From Diploptera punctata (lineage: Eukaryota > Arthropoda > Insecta > Blattodea > Blaberidae), in NCBI GenBank assembly GCA_030220185.1, contig JASPKZ010004572.1, positions 159,501 through 223,500 of the forward strand: a stretch of 64,000 nt of DNA, given 5' to 3'. How positions within the stretch are numbered: the first letter of the stretch is position 1; each line of letters opens with the position of its first letter. Below the pieces are notes generated by a model, which worked only from the letters and a program-made list of their open reading frames with translations, did not search any database and was not told where the DNA came from. A program made the position numbers and the translations under genes. Below, one piece after another: positions 23,329-35,085 of the stretch.

Positions 23329-24029
23329 TCTTTCCAAACTTAACAACCTTATTATGAAAGCATATTTGGAGAAATATACTGGGAAGTCTGTCCCAGATGA
23401 AAATCATACCTTCAACCTCTGTATGAAGAGAAATTAAAACAGATCAGTCAAGTAGAAGGTGAAAACAGTATATTTTATATAACCACTGATAGTTGAGATA
23501 TTGAACTTTTTAGATATGTTCTAAACATTTGAGTTGTTGAATGATATCTGCTTTAACAGTTTTCTGGACTTGTGATTTCAATAACATAATTATTTGGGAC
23601 TTGTCTTACTCAGACTTTTTAATATATGACAACATGACTGAATTTTGTGTCGTGTGTTACTTGATGTAATTGGTTTCGGTACTCTTTAATGACAATTCAC
23701 ATGGGGAATTTGCACCTTCTATTTAAAAAAAATGCACCTTTTTTTTGCACCTTTTTCTGCTAAATTAAAGTACATTTTTTGCACCTTTTTCACCAACATT
23801 TTGCACCTAAAATTCCTAGCTCTAGTAATAAGATTCGAGTGATGTTTAGCTTATTAATGAGTAAATGCTTCCGAAGCATAGATTCACTAGTTTTTACATA
23901 AATAGGAAACGTCCAATTGAATTTCATAATTCATCCAATATTGGATGGATAAACTGGAAGATATACTGTGCATACCCAGAATGTCATTGTTAGGGTACAG
24001 ACCGAGTTCGTATCTGAGCAGTGCAGAAG

Positions 24030-26615
24030 TAGGGTACTTGGTGCCGGGGACTTGACTAGAAGACAGATTGGGTTTAACTTCGATGGAATAAAAGGTAGAA
24101 GGTTTGGGACAGGATGGATTTTCGTTTTAGGTACCTTTGTTTAAGAAGGCTTATTTAGCTATTTCATAAGTAGATAGCTACGATAGAATTGACCTAATTT
24201 CTTCTTCTTGTAGCTGATAGCAACAATGCGCCACGCATTCCGAAGAAGTTTGACTGCTAATTCCATGGTTGCTTGGTGTACTGGATTCAACTGCCTACAC
24301 GTACCTATAGGGCACTGTTTTTTGGGAAATTAAAATACAACGATGCTGCATGATACAGTAGAGGTGCGACCGCTTATTAAATCACTAGAGGTCGAATGCG
24401 TAATGAAGTAGTGGCCATGCTATTAACTCGATCATTTATGAGTGCGTCAATATAGAAAAATTGTGCAACTCTATGAAGATCGGTGACCCTTGTAATACCG
24501 GAGGACTGAAAACATAATTTTGAAGCATCTGTTTTTTTATAATCTGAATTTTACTTTTGTGGCTAGCAGCGAGAATGCTCCAAGCTTCACAGCGATATAA
24601 TAGTATGTTAGGATTATAGTCACATATAAGTAACGTTGATCTCCATACTCAATGCGTTCGAACTGAAAATAAATATAGTAACACTGTGACATGATTCTTC
24701 TGATTAAATCTATACCCAGCATCAATTGTGATGGTTAGGTACTTATTTAAATGGTGTCCAATATCAAAGCGAAGAATTTATGCTCCAAGGGCGAGGAGAA
24801 ATTGGGGGACAGCATTAGATCTGTTAAATAGGAAGGTTTGCATTTTGTTTGCATTCATTTTAATATTCCAATGCTGCAACCAGGAAGCGGTATGGTTGAG
24901 GGCTTCTGGGAACATGCGGACGCAGTAAGGGATATCACGGAAAGAATATTAATATAAATTCTTCTAATCTTTCCAATTGGAGTACTATGCGAGGTGATGA
25001 GGTAGTCGTTGCTTATTTGTTACTCCAATTTTGTGGTTAGCCACAATACGTTACGGTACTTCTAATAATTCCCCAATGGTGATAGCAGACTGATTTGGAG
25101 GCAGGTTTTCCGAGCATATTGGGGTTTTCCCGGCTTAGGTATGGTAATGATTTTCACTTTTTCCATACATTTGTAAAATGGTGGAATTTGAAACAAAATT
25201 ATATATGATAGGAGTGATTTATTAAGAATATGCTTGATAGCTAGGTTCAGGATTTTATCCGTACCAGACGCACAAGACGAGCGATATATCTACGATCGGT
25301 CAGATGGATATCCGGGAGGGGGATAGCTTCACCTTCATGGACTGGAGTCGCCAGCTGATGTGGTATAAGCCGATTTGCTATATTAATGAAAAGGACTTGA
25401 TCATAAGGATGATAAGCCCAGACCATTGCATACGTACAACAGTAGGAGTTCTGCTATTTTAATTTAATTATTTTCATGATTCCCTATTTATTTATATTAT
25501 GATGAGAAAGGGAAGATTCTCAGTTTTCAATTTTTAATTTCTTCCAATCGATTCTTCACCAGACGAGTAAAGCGGTTGTAGTGCTATTTACGTTTAGAAT
25601 CTCCGAATTACGAAAGTGTTTGAGGTAAATGTGTTTGGGTTTGAGGTAGGTGGATAGTGCAGGATCAGGAGGTTGAGGGTTTGACTTGGTGCTGGTAGAA
25701 GTAGTTGAGAATCGGAGGGCTGTGAAAGTGTGGCTTCAAAGTTTTTGATTGTTGTTTCAATTTTGTCTGGAGTTAATACACGAAGACGTGGATCAATCCG
25801 CGTATAAGTTTGTTAAGTGATTCTACTATAAGCCTCAGGAGGTCCTAGGCGTAGTAGGAGGTTAAGTCTTCCGTATTTTTAGATAATCCGCACGAGATAT
25901 CAGCCGGGTTGTCAACCCTACGTAACGGCTGCCTTTACTCCCACAAGTGTCTGGTACTCAATTCCGTTAGTTGCTGACTTAACTACAGGGCCATGGTGCC
26001 GCCAGAAGGTTTATGGCAGCTTTAAAAAATCCTGACCGCACCGGGACTCGAATTTCTGACTTTCTGGCTTGTATCGTATTGTCTTAATCAACTGCGCTAC
26101 GGCGAGCCCCCCAACGAATAAGTATTGTTTTCAATCTGAACGGTCTGTGTGAATTAGGTAGCGGGTAGGGGCAATGGGAAGACAGTAGAGGCGATTTTAA
26201 AGAGGATAGGAGCGTGTTCAAAGTTTAGGACATCTGGGAGTGTACTTATGGATTTTGATTCGACAATGTCAGGAAAAACGTTTGGAATTATAGTCTTCAG
26301 CAACGAGAAAGCATTGAGAGAGCGATGTTAAGATATTTAAATAATGTCCAGTAAGCAGTCTTGTGGGAGGTCTGCATGAGCAGTGCCACCAGGAGGGTCT
26401 TCCTTTTTATCGTATGATATACATGGTAATCTGTAAAAATGAATCTGTCTTCAGGCTTAAGATATGTTTCATTTAATATCATGTCAATGTTTTGTTGTTT
26501 AAATGTTGTCCCCAGTTCTTGAACATAAGAAAGTAAATCATTGGCATTGAAAGCCAAATATTTGCGAAAGGATTGTCTCCAAAACATATATTAACCAATT
26601 GAGACTGGAACATAG
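24030..26615 (-). mobile_element. Decayed Jockey-like LINE ORF2
   Basis: From 26587 down, the minus strand reads an AP-endonuclease start (WCRN-type region, QELGTTFKQQNIDMILNETY, then LKPEDRFIFTDYHVYHT). An SSDHxP-like end follows near 26250, then a linker, and then RT motifs (IPPFYKCMEKVKIITIPKPG, near 25200-25100). A YGCEAW-like thumb region (RCEAWSIL) is near 24570. Frameshifts are frequent. A SINE-B lies in the linker (25833-26110). The order EN, linker, RT fits Jockey-type LINEs. Confidence 0.75.
25833..26110 (-). repeat. SINE-B copy
   Basis: On the minus strand it starts with a tRNA-like head (gcgtagcgcagttgattaag) and a B box (attcgagtcccgg), then a body shared with 15487, 36285 and 50522. 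It interrupts the LINE. Confidence 0.8.
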
Positions 26616-26623
26616 GTGATTAT

Positions 26624-27403
26624 TAGAATCCGGATGTTAGGCACTTAAAAAATTCAAAATTGGCAGGCAAATAGGCACTAAAATATTTAATATAGGCACT
26701 AAAATTCAAAATAGGCTCTTACAAAAAATGTACAACATAAATTTTACTGCCTTACGTACAGAATATAAACGTATGCTATCAATAGCATACGAATATATCA
26801 GAGATAATTTTGGAACTTGTTTTGCCTTCCTACAAAGAGCATACGTATGTTATGCAGTGTGTACGTGCTGCGAAACACGACACTTCTTCGCGCAATTCAC
26901 TGAAATTTTACACACTTTGCAAAACAATATTGAACCGTCACTTGAGAATATTTCTGCACCAAATTCTTTCAGTTTCTCTTACTGTTTACTGTTGTCCGTT
27001 CTTTAGGCATCTTAAAACAACTGTTCTAAAGGTAAACAAAAAAATCCACATATACTAGTCGCACAACTTTGTATTTAAAGCCCCTGTCTGTAAACGAGGA
27101 TTACAGACTGAATTCAGTGTTACCAACATCAAAAATAATATTGCCAGTCACTTAAAGGTATCTATGTAATTATGTGTCTCATGAAGTTTGTCCATTTCAA
27201 TTAATTTCATTGAATTACTTAGTTAATTTCGAGAAAAAAATGGTAAATAGGCATTTATGCATTGTAAGCTGAAATAGGCATTTATAGGAAAATTAACTTA
27301 ATGGAAAACAACTCTTCGGTCGTTTGTATGAACTTATATGAAGTCACTTTTACAGTATCTATAATAAATAACGGTAAGCATTTTCCGTAACATCCGGTCT
27401 CTA
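26624..27403 (-). mobile_element. hAT-type nonautonomous element, copy 2
   Basis: Ends are tagaatccggatgttaggc and ccggtctcta, with a perfect 8-bp duplication GTGATTAT (26616-26623 and 27404-27411). On the minus strand about 26990-26800 it encodes FGAEIFSSDGSILFCKVCKI, then a VSQHV turn, a readable CGGBP1-like zinc finger. No catalytic domain is left. Confidence 0.9.
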
Positions 27404-27411
27404 GTGATTAT

Positions 27412-28687
27412 AGTTCCGCAAGCACAGGTTGAATACTGTAGAACATTTTTTATATCTGCCCAGTATTGGAGTTAAATGGAACAGGGTTGCTCTGGGTTTT
27501 AGCAGTAGTATTTTCTTGTAGATGCTTTAGCGCTTTTTTTTTGATAGGGTTGACAATATTACCATAGTATATTTGATGGTTAACTTTTTTGACGTAAATT
27601 ATGTGGTGGAGGAACTGTTTTAGTTTTAGACTTGAGATAATTTTGGTTTGCAGCTTCTTAGCAGGGGAATCCACGACACGAAGCGGGGTGCTCTGACGCA
27701 TCACTGTTTGAACATTTCAATTTTGGGCCTTTCCTTTGATTGGGCTATCTTTGTGTCTATGAGGCTGGGGATATATGACAGATTACACTACGCAAATGAA
27801 GGATCGAATTTTAACATCTATAATATTAGTTTAACCCAGAACGAGGACGACAAGCCTCTACGAATACCACCGCGTAGATGAATAGATTCAAGTTATAAAA
27901 TACACAGACTTTCAATTTCTTATTCTAGCATATTTAAATGTATCGGACTGCAGTGAAAATAAATAATGTATAGCCGTAAATTGTCATTGAATACATAACT
28001 TAGTATAAATTTAAATAATGTACACTGATTAATTTCTTTATTAAAATATTAAATAAATTAAACCAACAAATCGTATAAGATAAATTACCAATTTAAAGGT
28101 TCAAGTTAATGGTCATTAATTAAAAAAGAGTATACCAAAATTATGTTTAGTTTTCTTATAGTTTATGTATTTACTCGAGGGGCGAAGCATAAATAAAGTA
28201 ATATAGAAGGTAGACGAAATGAGAAAAATCTGGAAACAGCAGCTTTAGTATCAGGTCAACTGCTTGAACACCAGTAAATCCTAACCCTCTAGCTAGAACA
28301 CAATGAAGCCACTCTTATTAGGTTTGTTGACCTCGACAGCGAAATTAAAGACTGCTCGGACGCTAAACTTTTCCAACAAAAATTTCGAATTAATTAAATT
28401 ATTGTTTCTGTACTTTAACTTTATTTATTCTACATCAGAATGGATTATAGCATTTGAAATTTTTGGAACTTATTTTCCTAATATTAATATTATTTTACAT
28501 GTCAGTACACTGTGCAATCATCGATTGATACATGTAGATTATTATCTCCACTTTTCCTACAATAAAAATTCCTTTTCGAGTGATTTCATATAAATTGTTT
28601 TAGAGTCCTTACTTTCCCATGACTAAAACATTTATTTATAAATTAAAATGTACTTAATCTCTCCATATAGTTAAAGTAGAGACTTAC
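27412..28687. other. Unassigned stretch
   Basis: The minus-strand frame 27704-27450 could be the end of a LINE ORF1 upstream of the Jockey-like ORF2, but I cannot confirm it. The rest to 28687 is AT-rich. It belongs to the intron following the receptor exon at 28688-28756. I did not find the next exon. Confidence 0.3.
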
Positions 28688-28756
28688 AATTTGGCAATCT
28701 GTGATCCGTTGAATGCCATGCTCTCCACTTCCTCGATTACGTTGTAGTTAAGCAGT
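28688..28756 (-). CDS. LGR1-like receptor, exon with LRR (fourth visible)
   Basis: This 69-nt minus-strand exon is bounded by a pyrimidine-rich acceptor ending ..cttcttcataag and a donor gtaagt. It encodes LLNYNVIEEVESMAFNGSQI followed by AK and two bases of the next codon (intron phase 2 on both sides). NGxxEIxxxAFNGTxLxxL is the signature of the eighth to ninth leucine-rich repeats of glycoprotein hormone receptors, and AFNGSQI fits it closely. Single-repeat exons with phase-2 introns are typical of LGR genes. The next exon downstream was not found in the window. Confidence 0.75.
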
Positions 28757-28852
28757 CTTATGAAGAAGAGACAGAACAAATTATTCGAAAAACAAACAGA
28801 CGACAATTTTAGACAATTTAATTGCAGTATTGTTAGATTTTATTATACTCAC

Positions 28853-28918
28853 AATTCTTCAGCTTTCACTGTCATGGCTGCTGAAGTTATCTTGCTTAGC
28901 AAATTGTTTTCCAAATCT
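28853..28918 (-). CDS. LGR1-like receptor, exon with LRR (third visible)
   Basis: This 66-nt minus-strand exon has acceptor ttattttttcag and donor gtgagt. After one base completing the previous codon it encodes DLENNLLSKITSAAMTVKAE, then E and two bases. It joins in phase with 28756-28688 across a 96-nt intron, giving ..EELLLNYN... DLENNLLSKI aligns with the DIQDN/EITDN..I segment of FSHR and TSHR. Extracellular hormone-binding repeats would be its role if it is expressed. Confidence 0.75.
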
Positions 28919-28957
28919 CTGAAAAAATAATAACTAATATGGATAAATTTTAATTAA

Positions 28958-29050
28958 TATATTAATAATAATAACAATAACAATAATAATAATGATGATG
29001 ATGATGCTAATAATAAGAATAAATAATAATAATAATAATAAATAATAATA

Positions 29051-29090
<40 letters not shown>

Positions 29091-29094
29091 TGCT
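28958..29094. repeat. (AAT)n-rich microsatellite
   Basis: ATA/AAT trinucleotide repeats with some GATG units, close upstream of the receptor exon at 28853-28918 and inside the large intron. Confidence 0.9.
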
Positions 29095-29158
29095 CACACA
29101 TACTAATATATAGGGCCAGGAATTTTAGGTGCTGCACCTTAATTGTTTTTTGTTACTA

Positions 29159-29786
29159 CAGTAAAACCTGTCTATGGAGGTACATGACGGTTCCTTAAAT
29201 ATATTTCCGTCTTGGCAGTTTTCCTTCTTATAAAGGGTTCCCAAATTACAAGCTTGAATTTTCTCACGCAGTGTAAGGGTTTTACATGCATGCTTTAAAT
29301 ACATAACGTATTGACTGAAATACAGACAAAATAGTGTATGTAACACAGCTCAGTTTGCACGGCAATACAAAACAACTTTATTACACAAAAGCGAGAAGGA
29401 ACTCGACTACAGAAAGACCGAAGAGTTTCCCAACTCCCTCGCAGGTAACGTAAGCAGGCAAGGAAAAGCGAGGGATTCCCCTCTGTCACATACAAGCAAT
29501 ACAATGGCAACACAAGAAAGTAAAACGATATAATGTAGTAGCGTCATATGCAGAATTTTCACGTGTAGTCATTAATACTGTAATTAGAACGTGCTTAAGA
29601 ATAATTCTCCGACTTACTGAGGTAAAAATTAACTATTGGTACTTTAAAAACCAATTCGTTTCCTCGTTCTGAAGGTTTCCGGCTTATACAAGACGATTTT
29701 ACATATACAATCGTATCGTTCTGGAGATTTTCCCGTCTCTACAGGTTTCCTTTTTATAAAGGTTCCGGCTAAGACAGGCTTTACTC
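29159..29786. mobile_element. pogo/Tc1-type MITE nested in the hAT element
   Basis: The ends cagtaaaacctgtct and gagtaaagcctgtct are inverted repeats. TA lies just outside both (29157-29158 and 29787-29788), and the empty site is visible in the sister hAT at about 21133. No transposase is encoded. Confidence 0.85.
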
Positions 29787-29953
29787 TACAATGCTCAAAT
29801 TAGCTTGTCTTGCAAAGAAAACATTTAATAAATGCCCCTAATTGTGTTTTAGTCTCACCTTTTTTGCACCTTTTCTCACTTTTTTGCACTTTTTTTAATG
29901 CAAGCACTTTTTGTACTTTTTCAAACCTTTTTTGTCCCCTTTGCAGAATTTTA

Positions 29954-29967
29954 TTCTCAAAATAGTG

Positions 29968-30006
<39 letters not shown>

Positions 30007-30022
30007 TTCACTATTTTGAGAA

Positions 30023-30024
<2 letters not shown>
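29954..30024. repeat. (TA)n hairpin with ~20-bp unique arms
   Basis: ttctcaaaatagtgaatatt is followed by a TA run and then its exact inverse. The sister hAT has only a single copy of a related segment, so the second arm arose in this copy. Confidence 0.8.

Positions 30025-30113
<89 letters not shown>
30024..30113. repeat. (AAAT)n microsatellite
   Basis: About 22 tandem AAAT units between the TA hairpin and the SINE-A insertion. Confidence 0.95.
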
Positions 30114-30124
30114 ATATATATATA

Positions 30125-30332
30125 TCCATAGTAATTCTGCCCGAAGGCAGGTCCTTCACTGCAATCATGGCATTTTGATGCTATGCTTGCAGCTTTACTA
30201 GGGAATTGTATGTGTGGTAGCTTCCCGTTGCTTTCCACACTGGTGAAGGATGATGATGATGATGATAAGGATGATGATGATGGCCATATAATTTCGGGGA
30301 CCGTTTGCGCCTTAAAGTTTTCCTGAAATTTG

Positions 30333-30335
<3 letters not shown>
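30125..30335 (-). repeat. SINE-A, 3' part
   Basis: Minus-strand match to the SINE-A body and tail. The head is missing and TA runs lie at both edges. Confidence 0.8.
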
Positions 30336-30363
<28 letters not shown>

Positions 30364-30660
30364 CGCAAGCATTCATTTTTCTTTTCATTTCATATATATA
30401 TATATATTTAAATTTTTTCAAATACACTTTCAAGGGTTGATAACGATGTGTGGTATCAGTCCACATCACATTACTTCCACTTCAGTGCAGTCCCATTAGG
30501 CTATTCCTTTTAAATTAGTTTGCACATCATTGCACCACATTATTCGAAAGCTATTGTTTAAGGAAGGGGGGGTTGTTGAGTGCATGAACACATGTTTTAA
30601 TTAAAAATAATATTTGACTAGTGCGGTCTGCTATTTTCCTGAGTTATCAGTATACAGTAT

Positions 30661-32160
30661 GCCAAAGATGAAAGTGAACTCGTACAAACTACGTGATATT
30701 GTTAAACAATTTGTGCAGATGGAATTCACAGTGACGGATCTTATGAGGTGCATTCTTTGTGATATTTCAATTGATGAAAAACACCAATACAAAATTGATA
30801 CTCAGCATATAGGTAATGCAAAACACGTGAAAAATAAGGAACTACAAAGCAGTGAAGATGTAGTGTGACAACAGTTTATTGGCGAGGCGCTGGCTTCTTC
30901 AAATTCTATAAATAAAAAATATTTTTTTAATGATACAGCAAGGATATTTGTGGCATGTGGTATTCCTATTTCCAAACTTAACAACCCTATTATGAAGGCA
31001 TTTTAGGCGAAATATACTGGGAAGTCTGTCCCAGATAAGAGCACCTTACGAAAATCATACTTTCAACCTCTGCATGAAGAAAAATTAAAACAGATTAGGC
31101 AAAATCAGTAGGTGAATCCAGTATATTTTATATTATATCAAACCTCTGATAGAAAGTTGAGATATGTTCTAAACATTTTAGTAGCACCTTTAAATGGAAA
31201 GCAAGTGAAAACCATGTTGTTGAAAACCTACTTTCTGAACAAAACAGACAATTAAGAATTACCTGTGAAAGTTAAATAAAACAGACAATGCCAGTGTGAT
31301 GCAAAGTTCCAACAATGCGTGATTTGTGCTGTGCCCTGATGGAATACAATATGATCGAGTGTGGCTAGTACTTACAGACCAACCACCTTATATGTTATTT
31401 TTATTGGCCATTGCTAACCTTAAACCTATGTACTCTAATCTAAAACATTTTATCTGTATTGCATATGCATTGCATCAAGTTTGTGAGCCAATGAAAGATG
31501 AATATTCATAAGCAAATCAATTTTTGCCTTGCATAAAGAAATTGATGAAAAAGGCTCCTGTCTGGATACAAAAGTATGTAGAGGTTACTGGACTTCCCCT
31601 TCCAATTTCCGCGGTTCTCATTAGATGAAGTAATTGGCTGAAGACTGCAGTGTTTATTTGTAACAATGTTAAGGCTATATTCGATATATTGAATGAGATG
31701 GGAGAACAACATTAACTATGATTTGAGGGAAGTAGATTATACAGGGAATGATTGGAAAACATTAGCTCAGGATAGGGATGTATGGAGAGCTTATGTCCGT
31801 GCGGCCATGAACCTACGGGTTCGATAGTGCCAGTGAGTAAGTAAGTAAGTAAGTAAGTATATTCGATATATTGTATGCAATGCCAAATTATTCATCGGGT
31901 GTAAAAAATGCCAGAGAATGAGCAGGTAAACAGGAGTTTCTAGATGAACTTCTTGTTGTTCATGGTTACTCCTTCTTTGACAACTGCCATTACAAGATTA
32001 GAGGAGCAGTGGCCGGAGAAAGATTCACAATGGGTTATAGATGTCAAGACAATATAGGTGGGGATTGGTCAGCAGAATTTAGAGCAATGCTTAGCCAAGG
32101 TGTGGAGGACGTTGCAACGAACAAGGATTTTAATTACAGATTGCTAACAAAATAAGCACC
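30661..32160 (+). pseudogene. hAT transposase relic (CGGBP1-like)
   Basis: It starts MPKMKVNSYKLRDIVKQF with a finger RCILCDISI ... TQHIGNAKH. Further blocks in shifting frames include KLNNPTMKAF, ENLLSEQNRQLR and LEEQWPEKDSQWVIDVK. The gene is full of stops and is cut by a LINE scrap at 31692. Compared with copy 1 it keeps the middle region, so together they outline the original gene. Confidence 0.65.
31692..31857 (+). mobile_element. RTE-like LINE, 3'-end scrap with 16-bp target duplication
   Basis: This is a 166-bp 5'-truncated insertion of the LINE 3' end (agcttatgtccg, ..cgggttcgatagtgccagtg) with a (GTAA)n tail. TATATTCGATATATTG flanks it at 31676-31691 and 31858-31873 without mismatch, so the insertion is recent. 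Confidence 0.92.
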
Positions 32161-32474
32161 ACTTGTTTTTGTTGACGTGCAATGTTAAATAATATATACT
32201 TTAACAGTTTTCTGAACTTGCGATTTCAATAACATAATGTTCTGGGACTTTTCGTACGCAGACGTTTTAATACACGACAACGTGACTGAATTTTGTGTCG
32301 TTAGTTATTTGATGTAAAGGGTTTTGGTACTCTTTAATTATTATTTACATGGGGAATTTGCACTTTTTATTTAAAACAATTGCACCTTTTTCTGATAAAG
32401 TAAAGCACCTTTTTTTGCACCTTTTTCACCAACATTTTGCACCTACAATTCCTAGCTCTAGTAATATATAATAT

Positions 32475-33140
32475 ATAATGGAAATAGATTGTTAATGAGA
32501 AATGAAGGAAATTTTGAAGAAGTGGCAGAATTCAAAAACCTGTGAACAATAATCACAAACAGGAAAATATACACAAATATATCAAACATAGGCTTAATTC
32601 TGGAAATGCATGTTATTATGTATTACATGTACATTTGTCGTCCCAACTTCTCTCAAAAATATTAAACCGAAAATATATAAAACTGTTATTCTCCCAGTTA
32701 CATTAAATGGATGTGAAACATGGACGCTACTTTAAGGGAGGAGAAAACATTACGAGTATTTAAGAATCAAGTCCTTAGGAAAATGTTTGAACCAAAGAGA
32801 GACGAACAGACAGATGAATGGAGAAGACTACATAACAGTGAACTACGTGATTCGTTATGGAAAACCAGATGTATTAAGAACAGTTAAGTCTTTTAAAATG
32901 GACTGAGCAGGACATGTGACACGAATGGGGAATGAAAGAGAGACATGTAAACTCTGTAGTAAAACCAGAGGGAAAGCGCCCAGTACGTAGATCAATAATG
33001 AGGTGGAAGAATAACATTAACCATAATTTTAGGGAGGTAAAGTATACAGGGATGATTGGAAAACCTTGGCTGAGGATAGGGATGTATGGAGAACTTATGT
33101 ACAAGTGACCATGAACTTACGGGTTCGATAGTGTCAGTGA
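32475..33140 (+). mobile_element. RTE-like LINE 3' fragment
   Basis: Colinear with the 3' third of the LINE at 44021-47292 (reverse): NEGNFEEVAEFK, the KLKIYKTVILPVT-like block, KVLRKMFEPKRDEQ, and the GMGNERET... region, ending in cgatagtgtcagtgagttag and an (AAT)n run. Frames are broken. Confidence 0.85.
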
Positions 33141-33160
33141 GTTAGTTAATGATAATTATG

Positions 33161-33236
<76 letters not shown>
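33141..33236. repeat. (AAT)n microsatellite at LINE tail
   Basis: AAT units directly after the LINE 3' end. They probably grew from its tail. Confidence 0.9.
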
Positions 33237-33283
33237 AGACACTGTTATTAATGTAATGTGTTACAGATCAGATAATAAACTTA

Positions 33284-34519
33284 GGTTGTAACTTTAATAG
33301 TGGCAACCATTTATTTATTGCTAGTATACAAGCAACAGGCCAATAAAACTTCTAAAGTCCTTCACTGTAGTACCCAGCACTGTCTACAACTCGTTGCCAG
33401 TGACTTAGAAATCGTAGTATCGCTGTAGCAGCTCCTGTTCTGTTGATGTTTCTGACGGGCCGCCTTAGAATCTCGAGAACAGTTTGGAATCGAATGTCAC
33501 TAAGTGGTTCCTTCACAGAGGCTTAAGTCCGGTGAATTTGGTGGATGGAAAAGCACTTCCCACCCCCAGCGACAGTACAGATCGGCTACAGAGTTTGCCT
33601 TGTGCGCCCGAGCATTATCCAGCAAAATTATTGGAGGGTTCTGCAATAAATATGGGAGCTTCCTTCGCAACACTGGTCTCAGGTTTTTCTTGTGGAATGG
33701 TATGCGTTAAAATGACGCCATCGCAGTCGTATGCAAGAATAACCATCACTTTGACATTTGTAGGGGTATGACGCACCTCTGTTTTGCGTGGTGACCCGTG
33801 ATGGCGCCATCCGTGGGATTGACGCTTTAGTAGACGCTCGTATGATCTGGCTCACGTTTCATCAAGTGCAATAATCCGCCATAAAGAAGACGTCACCATC
33901 ACGACCATAACGCTGCAGGTGAGTATGAGCGGACTCGTATCGTAGAAATTGCTACGCCTCAGTTAAATCCCAGGGAACCCACCGAGATGCAATTTTTCGC
34001 ATTCTCAGGCGTTTCCTTAGAATACGAAACACAGTCATATGCGACAGTCCTATCTCCAGGGCTAACTCACGTACAGTCTACCGTCGATCGGTGTGTAGTA
34101 GTGCGGAAACAGTTTCCACGCTCTCTTCACTAACACTGGGACGACCTGTGTTCCACGCGGTCACGCCCCTCGTTAAAGACTTTAATCCATCTCGCCACAG
34201 TCCTGTATGGTAATGCCGTCTCCCCACATACTTCCACAAAACCTTCATGACATTGTCGTGCTGTACGGCCACAGATTGAATTTTCAACTAAGATCGCTGT
34301 TCCTGCTTTGTAAACATGGCGAAACACAACAGCTTGGAGCGGCAACTTTGAGGAGACTAACTTCCTCTCTCCAAAGCGCATGCGCTTTGAGACATACGGG
34401 CGAGTTCGTTTACTGTAAGATAGGTCAGACATATACTAACATGTGACAGAAGTTACAACAAATAACTCTGTCCGGTTTCGCTACTACATCCGTGTTGCCA
34501 CTAATTTTGTTACAGCCCA
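33284..34519 (-). mobile_element. Mariner-type element with inverted repeats
   Basis: The left end ggttgtaactttaatagtgg and the inverted right end ggctgtaacaaaattagtgg match over about 27 bp. The 1.24-kb length is typical of mariner elements. The minus strand carries a frameshifted transposase. Confidence 0.85.
33330..34432 (-). pseudogene. Mariner transposase pseudogene
   Basis: From 34432 down, the N-terminal part includes ENSICGRTARQCHEGFVEV and ALPYRTVARWIKVFNEGRD (helix-turn-helix), then NTGRPSVSEESVETVSALLH. The catalytic core shows RIIALDET with a stop where Trp is expected, VKVMVILAYDCDGVILTH, ILLDNARAHKANSVADL and HPPNSPDLSLCE. The three Asp positions of the triad (LDET, LLDN, SPDL) can be seen, but in different frames. 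It is not translatable as one protein. Confidence 0.8.
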
Positions 34520-34609
34520 TGTATCTTAGAATCATTTTAAGGAATGAAACTAACACAATATTTTCGAAAAAAGAGAAGAACGATAATTTTAAGTGCCTAA
34601 ATTCAGTTT

Positions 34610-35085
34610 TCAGGGTTAAAAATATATCAAAAGAGATTTTTTAAAAATTGGTACAGTGTGGTAGAAACAGTTGTCTGCTATGGGGATGAAGCAAGGTGCA
34701 TTAAGGAAGCTATGATGAAGAAAATTTTGGAGCTGGAAATGTACTATTTGAGAAGTTCGGAATTTATCGAAAATCGACAAAATTACATATCCGAAAATAA
34801 GAAATAGGATGGATGTAGAGGGAACAATTATCAAAAGAATTGAAGAGAGATCATTAAGGTGCTCGGGATATATAATGAGAATGATATATTATTGATGGCC
34901 GAAAATGATCCTTAACTGGAAATTTACTGGCAGAGCAAAGAGAGGAAGACCAAGATCCAAGTGGAAGAAAAATATACAGAGAGGGATGCGAATGTGAACT
35001 GAATCTGGAAAATGCATTCAATAGGAATAAGTGGAGACAAAGAGTAGGAATACGTCACAGGTGTAGAAACCCTGTATAATAATTA
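34610..35085 (+). pseudogene. LINE ORF2 C-terminal fragment
   Basis: Shifting frames give CYGDEARCIKEA-like, RMDVEGTIIKRIEERSLRCS, GYIMRM and FTGRAKRGRPRSKWKKN. The R-W-x-G-H-x-x-RM ... GRRxRGRPxxxW order is the usual end of insect LINE ORF2. RT motifs are absent. Confidence 0.65.

Larger units (their letters stand above)
21085..23824 (+). mobile_element. hAT element with CGGBP1-like zinc finger, copy 1
   Basis: The inverted ends are tagagctaggaattttaggtg-like. The flanks GTAGTAAG (21077-21084) and GTAATAAG (23825-23832) are an 8-bp duplication with one change. Subterminal regions are rich in tgcaccttttt words. The frame at 21585-21770 starts MPKPNVNFYNLHDFVKQL and has CILCDIS followed by His residues (HISQHIGSAKH), a BED/CGGBP1-like finger. 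The rest of the transposase is missing. A foreign 1416-bp piece sits at 21913-23328. A sister copy is at 29111-32460. Confidence 0.85.
29111..32460 (+). mobile_element. hAT element with CGGBP1-like zinc finger, copy 2
   Basis: Ends are tagggccaggaattttaggt and, inverted, the cctagctcta end. The 8-bp flanks CTAATATA (29103-29110) and GTAATATA (32461-32468) differ at one base. Subterminal tgcacctttt words match copy 1. It contains a pogo-like MITE (29159-29786), a SINE-A (30125-30335), microsatellites, a transposase relic (30661-32160) and a LINE scrap (31692-31857). Confidence 0.85.

Noticed and set aside
28303..28593. 96-codon plus frame near the receptor exons
   Set aside because: AT-rich composition, no domain, opposite strand to the receptor and no splice-site support.
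33484..33771. Plus-strand 95-codon frame
   Set aside because: Shadow of the minus-strand mariner transposase.
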